Shown here one piece after another: positions 20,393-30,037 of a stretch of DNA of 64,000 bases (the first letter of the stretch is position 1; each line of letters opens with the position of its first letter). Source of the DNA: Parazoarcus communis (GTDB lineage Bacteria > Pseudomonadota > Gammaproteobacteria > Burkholderiales > Rhodocyclaceae); NCBI RefSeq assembly GCF_003111665.1, contig NZ_CP022188.1:2914001-2978000 (forward strand), in the 5' to 3' direction. A model generated the notes under the pieces. That model did no database searches. It was not told the origin of the DNA and saw nothing but the letters and a program-made list of their open reading frames with translations. The position numbers and the translations under genes were made by a program.

Positions 20393-22537
20393 TCAGCCCC
20401 TGCGCCAGGCGTGGAAGCGTTCGACCCAGGCCAGCAACTGTTGCGGTGCGTGCGCCTTCTTCCAGTTGCCTGCGACATACTTGTTGGCCTCGGCCAGTGT
20501 CGGGTAGATATGGATCGTGCCGAGGATCTTGTTCAGGCCGATGCCTTGTTTCATGGCCAGCACGTACTCGGCGATCAGGTCGCCCGCGTGCTCGCCGACG
20601 ATGGTCACGCCGAGAATCCTGTCCTTGCCAGGGACGGTGAGTACCTTGATGAAGCCATGTGCCTCGCCGTCGGCGATGGCGCGGTCGAGATCGTCGATGC
20701 CGTAAGTGGTCACCTCAAAGGCGATGCCTTGTGCCTTTGCGTCCTGTTCGTTCAGGCCGACGCGGGCGACTTCGGGTTCGACGAAGGTGGCCCAGGGGAT
20801 CACCGAGTAATCCGCCTTGAATTTCTTTAGCGGGTCGAAGAGTGCGTTGACCGCGGCATACCAGGCTTGGTGCGCAGCCGTATGGGTGAACTGGAAGGGC
20901 CCGGCGACGTCGCCTGCGGCGTAAATGTTGGGGTAGTTGGTCTGCAGGAACGCGTTGGTGTCCACCGTTCGTCCGGTCGGAATGCCCAGTTCTTCGAGGC
21001 CAAAGCCTTTCAGGTTGGCCGCGCGGCCGACGGCGACCAGCACGGCGTCGAAGGGAATGCGAACATCCTCGCCTTCGTGTTCGGCGATCAGGATCTTCTC
21101 GCCGTTTTCGATGAGGAATTCCTTGGCCTTGTGCCCGGTCAGCACGGCGACGCCTTCGGCGCGGAAGCGCTCGGTGACGAGGTCCGAGACCTCTGGGTCT
21201 TCGCGACCCATGATGCGCGCTTCCATCTCGACCTGGGTCACGCTGGCGCCAAGCCGTGCGAAGGCCTGGGTCAGTTCGCATCCAATCGGCCCGCCGCCGA
21301 GTACGATCAGGCGCTGCGGCAGTTCGCGTAGTTCCCAGACGTTGTCCGAAGTCAGGTAGCTAACCTGCTCAATGCCCGGAATAGGTGGCACGAAGGGACG
21401 GGCGCCGGTGGCGATGACGATGCTGCGGGTGGTCAGGCGTTGCGTGCTGCCGTCCTCCAGGGTGATGTCGACCTCCCAGGGCGAGACAATCTTCGCTGCG
21501 CCCTGCACGACATCGACGCCGAGCCCGGTGTAGCGCTCGGCCGAGTCGTGCGGTTCGATCGCCTTGATCACCGACTGAACCCGCTCCATGACGTCGGCGA
21601 AATCGACTTCTGCGCGCGCCGACCTGATGCCGAACTCCTGCGACCTGCCGACGTGAGAGAGGAACTTGGCCGAGCGAATCAGCGCCTTCGAGGGCACGCA
21701 GCCGGTGTTGAGGCAGTCCCCGCCCAGTTTGTGTTTCTCGACCAGCGTGACCTTGGCCTTGACCGCAGCGGCGATGTAGGAGGTCACCAGTCCGGCACTG
21801 CCGCCACCGATGACCACGAGGTTGCGGTCGAAGCGCGACGGCTTCGTCCAGTTGGCGAATACCTTGTTCATGCGAATGACCTCCAGGAGTTTGCGGGCAA
21901 TCAGCGGAAAGATGCCGAGCAGCACAAAGGAGCCGAGCAGGCCCGGCGAGAGGATGCCGGACAGGGACTCCAGCTTGCCCAGCTGGGTGCCCGCATTGAC
22001 GTACACAATGGTGCCGGCAAGCATGCCGAGCTGGCTGACCCAGTAGTAGGTGCGGGTCTTCATTGCAGTCAGGCCGAGCAGCAGGTTGACCAGGAAGAAC
22101 GGGAAGGCCGGTACCAGACGCAGGGTGAACAGATAGAACGCACCTTCGCGGCGAACCCCGGCGTCGATGGCCTGCAGGCGCTGGCCAAAGCGCTGCTCGA
22201 CCCAGTTCCGCAGCAGGAAGCGCGACATCAGGAAGGCGAGCGTGGCGCCGATGGTCGAGGCAAAGGAGACGATGACCGTGCCCCACAGCAGGCCGAACAC
22301 TGCACCGCCCGCCAGTGTCAGCAGGGCTGCGCCGGGGAGGGACAAGGCCGCCATCAGCACGTAAATGACGAAGTAGATGGTGACGCTCAGGAGCACGTTC
22401 TCGTCGCGGAACGCTTCGATGGCGGCCTGCTGCTCCTTGAGGTTCTGCAGGTTCAGGTACTGGCCCAGGTCCAGGATGAAGAACAGCGCAATGGCCGACG
22501 CGACGGCTGCCACGACTGCCAGTTTTCGAGCTTGCAT
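20393..22537 (-). CDS. TVP38/TMEM64 membrane domain fused to a pyridine nucleotide-disulfide oxidoreductase
   Basis: 714 aa. Residues 1-230 hold six or so membrane segments of the TVP38/TMEM64 (VTT/DedA-like) type, with LSLPGAALLTLAGGAVFG and LRLVPAFPFFLVNLLLGLT. From about residue 240 a flavoprotein begins: VVIGGGSAGLVTSYIAA (FAD), the redox-active pair in GGDCLNTGCVPSKAL, ATGARPFVPPIPG, a second Rossmann motif VLGGGPIGCELTQAFARLG, and TNIYAAGDV-like and dimerisation parts to the C-terminus, as in mercuric reductase/lipoamide dehydrogenase. The C-terminal Cys pair of MerA is not visible. Role unknown; a membrane-tethered disulfide or quinone redox function is inference. The architecture occurs in many proteobacteria. 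Confidence 0.88.
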   Translation of the reverse strand: MQARKLAVVAAVASAIALFFILDLGQYLNLQNLKEQQAAIEAFRDENVLLSVTIYFVIYVLMAALSLPGAALLTLAGGAVFGLLWGTVIVSFASTIGATLAFLMSRFLLRNWVEQRFGQRLQAIDAGVRREGAFYLFTLRLVPAFPFFLVNLLLGLTAMKTRTYYWVSQLGMLAGTIVYVNAGTQLGKLESLSGILSPGLLGSFVLLGIFPLIARKLLEVIRMNKVFANWTKPSRFDRNLVVIGGGSAGLVTSYIAAAVKAKVTLVEKHKLGGDCLNTGCVPSKALIRSAKFLSHVGRSQEFGIRSARAEVDFADVMERVQSVIKAIEPHDSAERYTGLGVDVVQGAAKIVSPWEVDITLEDGSTQRLTTRSIVIATGARPFVPPIPGIEQVSYLTSDNVWELRELPQRLIVLGGGPIGCELTQAFARLGASVTQVEMEARIMGREDPEVSDLVTERFRAEGVAVLTGHKAKEFLIENGEKILIAEHEGEDVRIPFDAVLVAVGRAANLKGFGLEELGIPTGRTVDTNAFLQTNYPNIYAAGDVAGPFQFTHTAAHQAWYAAVNALFDPLKKFKADYSVIPWATFVEPEVARVGLNEQDAKAQGIAFEVTTYGIDDLDRAIADGEAHGFIKVLTVPGKDRILGVTIVGEHAGDLIAEYVLAMKQGIGLNKILGTIHIYPTLAEANKYVAGNWKKAHAPQQLLAWVERFHAWRRG

Positions 22538-22739
22538 GAAAGACCTCGGTGAATGTAAAGAGCGAGGGCTGCCGCCCCCGCCTGTGCATTACTCAGTCGG
22601 ATGGATGCTCGATTACTTACACATCGCGTACGACACGTGCGCACACGAGATTGCGCTCAGCGGAAGGAACGTGATGGGGTGGGAACGACATGATCTGACG
22701 CGAGCCGGCACCGCGGAACCGGCTCGATCGTCTCTCGAA

Positions 22740-23975
22740 TCACGGCTTTGCAGCGGCTGGTGCGGGCGCTGCCGGCGGGCAGGCGGCGGCGGTGAACAGC
22801 ACGTCGGTGGAGGAGTTCAGCGCCGTTTCGGCAGAGTCTTGCAGCACGCTGATGACAAAGCCGATCGCGACCACCTGCATGGCAACATCGGTCGAGATGC
22901 CGAACAGGTTGCACGCCATCGGGATCAGCAGCAGCGAGCCGCCGGCCACGCCGGAAACGCCGCAGGCGGCGAGTGCCGACACGATGCACAGCAGGAATGC
23001 GGTCGGCAGGTCGACGCTGACGCCCAGGGTGTTCGCAGCGGCCAGCGTCATCACCGTAATGGTGATGGCCGCGCCGGCCATGTTGATGGTCGCGCCCAGC
23101 GGGATGGAGATCGCGTACGTGTCTTCGTGCAGGTTCAGGCGCTTGCACAGTTCCATGTTGATCGGGATGTTGGCGGCCGAACTGCGGGTGAAGAATGCGG
23201 TGATCGCGCTTTCGCGCAGGCAGGTCAGCACCAGCGGGTAGGGATTGCGGCGGGTCTTCAGGAATACGATCAGCGGATTGACGACCAGGGCAACGAAGAT
23301 CATGCAGCCGACGATGACCAGCAGCAGCCTGGCGTAGTCGAGCAGGGCGTCGAGTCCGGACTCCACAAGTGTGCTTGCCACGAGGCCGAAGATGCCGAGC
23401 GGGGCGAAGCGGATCACGAGCCTGACGATCTTCGATACGGCTTCGGAGAGGTCGGAGAGCATCGTCCGGGTGGTGTCGGACGCGTGGCGCAACATGATGC
23501 CGAGGCCGATCGCCCAGCTCAGGATGGCAATGAAGTTCGCTTCCATCAGGGCCTTGGCAGGATTCGAGACCGCGCTCAGCAGCAGGTTCTTGAGTACGCC
23601 GACGATGCCGCCCGGTGGCGTGCCGCTCACTGCGGGCGCGTCGAGAACGAGGGTGGTGGGAAACGCGAAGCTGGCGGCGACCGCGACTGCTGCGGCACCG
23701 AGCGTACCGAGCAGATAGAGGATCAGCACCGGCCGGATGTGCGTGGGCTGACCGCGCCTGTGGCTGGCGATCGACGCAATCACCAGCAGGAAGACCAGTA
23801 CCGGCGCCACCGACTTGAGCGCAGAAATGAAGACGTCTCCGAGGAGCGATACGGAGCGTGCCAGGTCGGGGGCGAGCAGGGCGAGGGCGATGCCGCAGAT
23901 CAGGCCGACGACGATCTGGGTGATGAGGCTGGTTCTCAGCATGAAAACGGGGGAACGGCTTACTGCGGTGTTCAT
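22740..23975 (-). CDS. sstT: Serine/threonine:Na+ symporter
   Basis: 411 aa, dicarboxylate/amino acid:cation symporter (DAACS) fold with eight or more hydrophobic segments and the two re-entrant motifs: [20 protein letters not shown] with its serine-rich loop, and [48 protein letters not shown] matches SstT rather than GltP. It lies 83 bp downstream of sdaA on the same strand, so uptake and deamination of serine appear to be one unit. Confidence 0.94.
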   Translation of the reverse strand: MNTAVSRSPVFMLRTSLITQIVVGLICGIALALLAPDLARSVSLLGDVFISALKSVAPVLVFLLVIASIASHRRGQPTHIRPVLILYLLGTLGAAAVAVAASFAFPTTLVLDAPAVSGTPPGGIVGVLKNLLLSAVSNPAKALMEANFIAILSWAIGLGIMLRHASDTTRTMLSDLSEAVSKIVRLVIRFAPLGIFGLVASTLVESGLDALLDYARLLLVIVGCMIFVALVVNPLIVFLKTRRNPYPLVLTCLRESAITAFFTRSSAANIPINMELCKRLNLHEDTYAISIPLGATINMAGAAITITVMTLAAANTLGVSVDLPTAFLLCIVSALAACGVSGVAGGSLLLIPMACNLFGISTDVAMQVVAIGFVISVLQDSAETALNSSTDVLFTAAACPPAAPAPAAAKP

Positions 23976-24058
23976 GACGTGTTTCCTGTCGTGTCGCGTG
24001 TGTTGCGGTTAGAAAGGCCACGCAGCCGGGTGGGGCTGCAGGGCCTGCGGCGGAGCAG

Positions 24059-25438
24059 TCAGCACTCGGTAAAGTTGACCGCCAGCCCGCCGCGCGAGGT
24101 TTCCTTGTACTTGTCCAGCATGTCACGCCCGGTGTCGCGCATGGTGCGGATCACCTGGTCGAGCGAAATGGCGTGCGAACCGTCTCCGCGCAGCGCCAGT
24201 TGTGCAGCGTTGATTGCCTTGATCGAGGCCATTGCGTTGCGCTCGATGCACGGCAGTTGTACCAGCCCGGCAACCGGGTCACAGGTCAGGCCCAGGTTGT
24301 GCTCAAGCCCGATCTCCGCCGCATTCTCCACCTGTTCGGGCGTGCCGCCCATGATCTGCGTCAGGCCGGCGGCCGCCATCGCGCAGGCCGAACCGACTTC
24401 GCCCTGGCAGCCAACCTCGGCACCGGAGATCGAGGCGTTCTTCTTGCACAGGGTGCCGATCGCCGCTGCGGTCAGCAGGAAATCGACCACGTCGGATTCG
24501 TCGCTGCCAGGATGAAAGTTCATGTAGTAGTGCAGAACGGCAGGGATGATGCCCGCCGCGCCATTGGTCGGCGCCGTCACCACGCGGCCACCCCCGGCGT
24601 TTTCTTCATTCACCGCGAGCGCATACAGATTGACCCAGTCGAGCGCAGCCAGGGTGTCGCTGATGAAGTTGCGGCCGTGTTCGAGCCCGCTCAGTTTTTC
24701 GTGCAGGGCATGTGCGCGACGCCGCACCCTGAGGCCCCCCGGCAGCACGCCCTGCTGTTCGATGCCGCGCGCCACGCAGCTGCGCATGGCCGCCCAGATC
24801 TGCAGCAGCGCAGCACGCGTCTCGTCCTCGCTGCGCCACGCGAGCTCATTCTCCAGCATGACCTCGCTGATACGCAGCGAATGCTTTTTGCAGATCGCGA
24901 GCAGTTCCGCTGCGCTGTCGAATTCGTGGCGCAACGCCGTCTGTGGCACCAGGCCCGCATCTGCTGCGGCCTGGGCCTCGTCGATGACGAAGCCACCGCC
25001 GATCGAGTAGAAGGTGTTCTCGTACACCACGCCAGTGTCACCGTGGGCGATGAGTTTCAGTGCGTTGGGGTGATAGGGCAGGCTCACCGGCAGCAATCGC
25101 ATGTCGCGATCCCAGTGAAAAGCCAGGGCATGGGTTCCGCCAAGGCGCAGGCTCGCGGTCTGCCGGACCTCGGCCACCGCGGGGGCGATGAAGTCCGGGT
25201 CGACTTCGTCCGGGCGCTGGCCCATGAGGCCGACGATCACCGCATGATCGGTGCCGTGCCCGATTCCGGTCGCGGACAGCGAGCCATACAGTCTTGCCTC
25301 GATGCGGCTCACGCTGGCGGTGAGTTGTCTCGCGTCGAGCTCCGCTGCGAAGTCGTGCGCCGCCCGCATCGGCCCGATGGTGTGTGAGCTCGACGGGCCG
25401 ATGCCAATCTTGAACAGGTCGAGAACGCTGATGGACAT
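24059..25438 (-). CDS. sdaA: L-serine ammonia-lyase (iron-sulfur type)
   Basis: 459 aa, single-chain L-serine dehydratase converting serine to pyruvate and ammonia with a [4Fe-4S] cluster. The N-terminal domain begins [23 protein letters not shown]; the cluster cysteines are found in [15 protein letters not shown] and in [19 protein letters not shown]. It is divergent from the hydrogenase operon across 365 bp. The next gene on the strand is sstT. Confidence 0.96.
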   Translation of the reverse strand: MSISVLDLFKIGIGPSSSHTIGPMRAAHDFAAELDARQLTASVSRIEARLYGSLSATGIGHGTDHAVIVGLMGQRPDEVDPDFIAPAVAEVRQTASLRLGGTHALAFHWDRDMRLLPVSLPYHPNALKLIAHGDTGVVYENTFYSIGGGFVIDEAQAAADAGLVPQTALRHEFDSAAELLAICKKHSLRISEVMLENELAWRSEDETRAALLQIWAAMRSCVARGIEQQGVLPGGLRVRRRAHALHEKLSGLEHGRNFISDTLAALDWVNLYALAVNEENAGGGRVVTAPTNGAAGIIPAVLHYYMNFHPGSDESDVVDFLLTAAAIGTLCKKNASISGAEVGCQGEVGSACAMAAAGLTQIMGGTPEQVENAAEIGLEHNLGLTCDPVAGLVQLPCIERNAMASIKAINAAQLALRGDGSHAISLDQVIRTMRDTGRDMLDKYKETSRGGLAVNFTEC

Positions 25439-25673
25439 GGCGGCACCTTCATGGAAATGGCGGATTCAGGGCCGTCAGACCGCCGACCCTGAGCCGCGAT
25501 TCTGTGGTGCGGGGCCGGGCTTTTCAATTGGTGATTGTCCTCTCCCCTGATTCCTGCCAGCTCGCGCCGGCGCGGCGCGGCTGTGCGACGCCGGGTACGC
25601 AGCGATCAGCTGCTTTTCGGAAGTGGAAACCATCTTGCCTGGGCGGACCGTCGGCAGATTTTCAGTGGCTTCT

Positions 25674-25686
25674 TAATGTGTTGATT
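25674..25686 (-). promoter_or_regulatory. IHF site upstream of hoxK
   Basis: On the minus strand AATCAACACATTA fits WATCAANNNNTTR at all positions. Its centre is 37 bp upstream of the GG of the -24 element, the usual place for IHF to bend DNA between a sigma54 promoter and its activator. Confidence 0.75.
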
Positions 25687-25715
25687 ATCATGCGGAAAGT
25701 GATTTCACTGGGCTT

Positions 25716-25731
25716 TGGCATGGTTCTTGTG
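25716..25731 (+). promoter_or_regulatory. sigma54 (-24/-12) promoter of hoxKGZ
   Basis: TGGCATG-GTTC-TTGTG compared with TGGCACG-N4-TTGC: correct GG-to-GT spacing, with two mismatches (T for C in the -24 box, T for C in the -12 GC). The expected transcript start is near 25742. HoxA, a sigma54 activator, is encoded in the locus. Confidence 0.65.
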
Positions 25732-25803
25732 TTGTCTCCCGGCATGTGCCGCCGCGCTGCCTGGCTGCGGGGTCAGAAGAAAGACCTTCGAGGGAGACAT
25801 TCC

Positions 25804-26898
25804 ATGACTGAAACCTTCTACGACGTGCTGCGCCGTCAGGGCATCACACGTCGCAGTTTCCTCAAGTTCTGCAGCCTTACCGCGACTTCGCTGGGGCTGG
25901 GTTCGGCCGCTGCGCCGCAGATCGCCCATGCGCTGGAAACCCGGCCGCGCACTCCGGTGCTGTGGCTGCACGGGCTGGAGTGCACCTGCTGTTCGGAGTC
26001 CTTCATCCGTTCTGCACATCCGCTGGCCAAGGACGTGGTGCTGTCGATGCTCTCGCTCGACTATGACGACACCCTGATGGCTGCGGCCGGACACCAGGCC
26101 GAGGCCATCATCGAAGAGGTCAAGCGCAAGTACAAGGGCAACTACATCCTGGCCGTGGAGGGCAACCCGCCGCTCAACGAGGATGGCATGTACTGCATCC
26201 ACGGCGGACGCCCTTTCATCGAGGTGCTCAAGGAAACCGCTGCCGACGCCAAGGCCATCATCTCGTGGGGCTCGTGTGCCTCCTGGGGCTGCGTGCAGGC
26301 GGCCAAGCCCAACCCCACCCGGGCCACGCCGGTGCACAAGGTCATTTTCGACAAGCCGATCATCAAGGTGCCGGGCTGTCCGCCGATTGCCGAGGTCATG
26401 ACCGGCGTCGTCACCTACATGCTGACCTTCGATCGCATCCCCGAGCTCGACCGTCAGGGGCGGCCGAAAATGTTCTACGGCCAGCGCATTCACGACAAGT
26501 GCTACCGCCGGCCGCACTTCGACGCCGGGCAGTTCGTCGAGGAGTGGGACGACGAAAACGCGCGCAAGGGCTACTGCCTGTACAAGGTCGGCTGCAAGGG
26601 GCCGACCACTTACAACGCCTGCTCCACCGTGCGCTGGAACAGCGGTGTGTCCTTCCCCATCCAGTCCGGCCACGGCTGTATCGGCTGCTCGGAAGACGGC
26701 TTCTGGGACAAGGGCAGTTTCTACGACCGGGTCACCGACATCCATCAGTTCGGTATCGAGGCCAATGCGGACAGGATTGGTGCAGCCGCAGCCGGCGTGG
26801 TCGGTGCATCGGTTGCGGCGCATGCGGCGGTGACCGCACTGGCGCGAGCGCGCAGCACGCCCGGACTCGACAACAAACCGCAAGCGGGAGACAAGTGA
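25804..26898 (+). CDS. hoxK: Membrane-bound [NiFe]-hydrogenase small subunit (O2-tolerant type)
   Basis: 364-aa precursor. A Tat signal (TRRSFLKFC, residues 15-23) ends at A-H-A43, so mature residue 1 is Leu44. In mature numbering the proximal-cluster cysteines are C17, C19, C20, C115, C120 and C149: the extra C19 and C120 mark the [4Fe-3S] cluster of O2-tolerant uptake hydrogenases such as R. eutropha MBH. Distal and medial cluster ligands lie in [24 protein letters not shown] and [14 protein letters not shown]-terminal hydrophobic helix (about 326-348) anchors the protein at the periplasmic face. It transfers electrons from HoxG to the cytochrome b HoxZ. ATG at 25804 follows GAGGGAGAC. Confidence 0.97.
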   Translation: MTETFYDVLRRQGITRRSFLKFCSLTATSLGLGSAAAPQIAHALETRPRTPVLWLHGLECTCCSESFIRSAHPLAKDVVLSMLSLDYDDTLMAAAGHQAEAIIEEVKRKYKGNYILAVEGNPPLNEDGMYCIHGGRPFIEVLKETAADAKAIISWGSCASWGCVQAAKPNPTRATPVHKVIFDKPIIKVPGCPPIAEVMTGVVTYMLTFDRIPELDRQGRPKMFYGQRIHDKCYRRPHFDAGQFVEEWDDENARKGYCLYKVGCKGPTTYNACSTVRWNSGVSFPIQSGHGCIGCSEDGFWDKGSFYDRVTDIHQFGIEANADRIGAAAAGVVGASVAAHAAVTALARARSTPGLDNKPQAGDK

Positions 26899-26900
26899 TC

Positions 26901-28691
<1,791 letters not shown>

Positions 28692-28711
28692 ATCCCACGC
28701 TTCGACGGATT

Positions 28712-28735
28712 GCGCCGCTGCCGCTCAAGCGGCGC
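28712..28735 (+). other. Hairpin between hoxG and hoxZ
   Basis: Perfect eight-pair stem GCGCCGCT / AGCGGCGC with an 8-nt loop in the 68-nt gap. There is no T tail. It may protect the 3' end of hoxKG mRNA or lower downstream expression (inference). Confidence 0.5.
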
Positions 28736-28759
28736 GGTCGTCGGGAAAAGGAGAACGAC

Positions 28760-29467
28760 ATGCTGGCAGAACAAGATGCATTCGAGGCCGAACGTCAGGC
28801 GCGGCTGGTCAAGGCCGTCTATGTGTATGAGGCGCCCTTGCGGCTGTGGCACTGGGTCAATGCGCTGGCCATCACCGTGCTGGCCATCACCGGCTATTTC
28901 ATCGGGCAGCCGCTGCCGTCGGTGCCGGGCGAAGCGAGTGCGAACTTCCTGATGGGCTACATCCGTTTCGTACATTTCGCAGCGGCCTATATCTTCGCCG
29001 TCGGCTTTCTCGGCCGGATTTACTGGGCCATGGTGGGCAACCACCACGCCCGGCAGATCTTTCTGGTGCCGGTGTGGAGTCTGAAGTGGTGGAGCGAGGT
29101 GTTCTACGAACTGCGCTGGTACCTCTTTCTCGTTCGCGAGCCGAAGAAATATGTCGGCCACAATCCGCTTGCCCAGCTGATGATGTTCCTGTTCTTCACC
29201 ATTGGCGCGGTGTACATGATCTGCACCGGCTTCGCGCTGTATGGCGAAGGGCTGGGTGAAGGCAGCTGGGCCGAATCGATGTTCGGCTGGGTCATCACTG
29301 CGGTGGGCGGCAACAGCCTGCAGGTGCACAGCTTTCACCGGCTCGGCATGTGGGTCACCGTCTGCTTCGTGATCGTGCACGTCTATGCCGCCATCCGTGA
29401 GGACATCATGAGCCGCCAGAGCCTGATCTCCACCATGATTTCCGGCTGGCGGATGTTCAAGGACTGA
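28760..29467 (+). CDS. hoxZ: Hydrogenase b-type cytochrome subunit
   Basis: 235 aa, four to five membrane helices. Haem-ligand histidines are seen in LRLWHWVNALAIT, IRFVHFAAAY and VHSFHRLGMWVTVCFVIVHVYA. It anchors the HoxKG dimer and passes electrons to ubiquinone. The ATG at 28760 follows AAAAGGAGAAC. It is the third gene of the structural unit, as in R. eutropha. Confidence 0.96.
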   Translation: MLAEQDAFEAERQARLVKAVYVYEAPLRLWHWVNALAITVLAITGYFIGQPLPSVPGEASANFLMGYIRFVHFAAAYIFAVGFLGRIYWAMVGNHHARQIFLVPVWSLKWWSEVFYELRWYLFLVREPKKYVGHNPLAQLMMFLFFTIGAVYMICTGFALYGEGLGEGSWAESMFGWVITAVGGNSLQVHSFHRLGMWVTVCFVIVHVYAAIREDIMSRQSLISTMISGWRMFKD

Positions 29468-29525
29468 CGCCGGTCCTTCTTTCCGCAATGAATTCGCGTT
29501 TTCCCCCTTTCGTCTCTTTCTCCTC

Positions 29526-29855
29526 ATGATGACGATCGTTCGCGCGGGCTTCGGCCCGCGCATCTTTTTGCCTGTGGTCCGCGGCCCCGCCAGGGCGCCC
29601 AGGCATCCGGGGCGCTTTCTCGAAACCCGCTTCATGCGTCCGGCTGGTATCTCGCAGGATGCGCTGGCCCGGGCGCTCGGCGTCTCGCGCCGACGGGTGA
29701 ATGAGCTGACCCGCGGCCGGCGTGCCTTCACGCCGGACACCGCTGTGCGTCTGGGAATCTTCTTCGGTACCGACCCGCTGTTATGGATGCATCTGCAGGC
29801 TGCGTGGGATACCCATATCGCGTGGCGCAGCCTGTGCGGTACGGCTGATGGCTGA
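29526..29855 (+). CDS. HigA/VapI-type HTH protein without a toxin partner
   Basis: 109 aa from the ATG at 29526. Residues about 38-95 form a helix-turn-helix of the HigA antidote type: ISQDALARALGVSRRRVNEL, then TRGRRAFTPDTAVRLGIFFGTDPLLWMHLQ. The N-terminal 30 residues (RIFLPVVRGPARAPRHPGRFLE) resemble the HPGE lead-in of HigA with the acidic residue lost. No HigB-like toxin is found beside it; the neighbours are hoxZ and hoxM. The locus of R. eutropha has no gene here. A DNA-binding role on the hydrogenase promoters, or a leftover antidote, are both possible. Confidence 0.7.
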   Translation: MMTIVRAGFGPRIFLPVVRGPARAPRHPGRFLETRFMRPAGISQDALARALGVSRRRVNELTRGRRAFTPDTAVRLGIFFGTDPLLWMHLQAAWDTHIAWRSLCGTADG

Positions 29856-29858
29856 ATG

Positions 29859-29918
29859 CGGAAGTGGAAAGAAGGTTTTCGATTTGATGTAAACCTGATC
29901 GACATTGCCTCAGTCGGC
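29859..29918 (+). promoter_or_regulatory. Words shared with the hoxK upstream region (candidate activator sites)
   Basis: CGGAAGTGGAAA (29859-29870), TTGCCT (29905-29910) and GTCGGC (29913-29918) occur in the same order as at hoxK. TTGCCT starts 85 bp before the -24 GG here and 82 bp at hoxK. Candidate HoxA contact sites; not proven. Confidence 0.4.
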
Positions 29919-29946
29919 GGTCCCGCATCGTCAGTCAGCTGTTCTT

Positions 29947-29959
29947 CAAGTGATTGATT
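29947..29959 (-). promoter_or_regulatory. IHF site upstream of hoxM
   Basis: The minus strand reads AATCAATCACTTG, a full match to WATCAANNNNTTR. Its centre is 37 bp from the -24 GG, identical to the hoxK promoter and on the same strand. Confidence 0.75.
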
Positions 29960-29988
29960 ATGCGCTGAATCATGCGCGCGACCCGGGC

Positions 29989-30004
29989 TGGCACGGCACA
30001 TGCA
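29989..30004 (+). promoter_or_regulatory. sigma54 (-24/-12) promoter of hoxM operon
   Basis: TGGCACG-GCAC-ATGCA against TGGCACG-N4-TTGCW: a single mismatch, with the GG and GC dinucleotides present at the right spacing. The best sigma54 site in the window. The transcript should start near 30015, 23 nt before hoxM. Confidence 0.85.
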
Positions 30005-30037
30005 ACTGTAACCCCACTCGTTACACCCGGAGTCGGC

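Larger units (their letters stand above)
25439..25803. promoter_or_regulatory. 365-bp divergent control region between sdaA and hoxK
   Basis: Holds, in order toward hoxK: CGGAAGTGGAAA (25618-25629, a word shared with the hoxM region), TTGCCT (25635-25640), GTCGGC (25650-25655), a perfect IHF site (25674-25686), the sigma54 promoter (25716-25731), a small hairpin CGGC-ATGT-GCCG in the leader, and GAGGGAGAC as ribosome site for hoxK. The sdaA-proximal part (25439-25610) shows no clear gene. The hoxK reading frame stays open upstream to 25504, but no start there fits. Confidence 0.75.

Noticed and set aside
22377..24515. 712-codon open frame on the plus strand opposite sstT and sdaA
   Set aside because: Antisense to two well-identified genes, with low-complexity Gln/Arg/Asp composition.
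25525..25537. Dyad CAAT-N5-ATTG as a HupR/HoxA-type operator
   Set aside because: The known HupR site is TTG-N5-CAA, the reverse order, and no copy lies before hoxM or hupE. It is also more than 200 bp from the start.
25504..25803. In-frame upstream extension of hoxK (100 codons)
   Set aside because: It precedes the predicted transcript start, and the Tat signal directly follows the ATG at 25804, as in other HoxK proteins.
29526..29855. Complete HigBA toxin-antitoxin pair
   Set aside because: No RelE/HigB-like frame exists on either side; the gaps are too short (58 bp upstream, 182 bp downstream).
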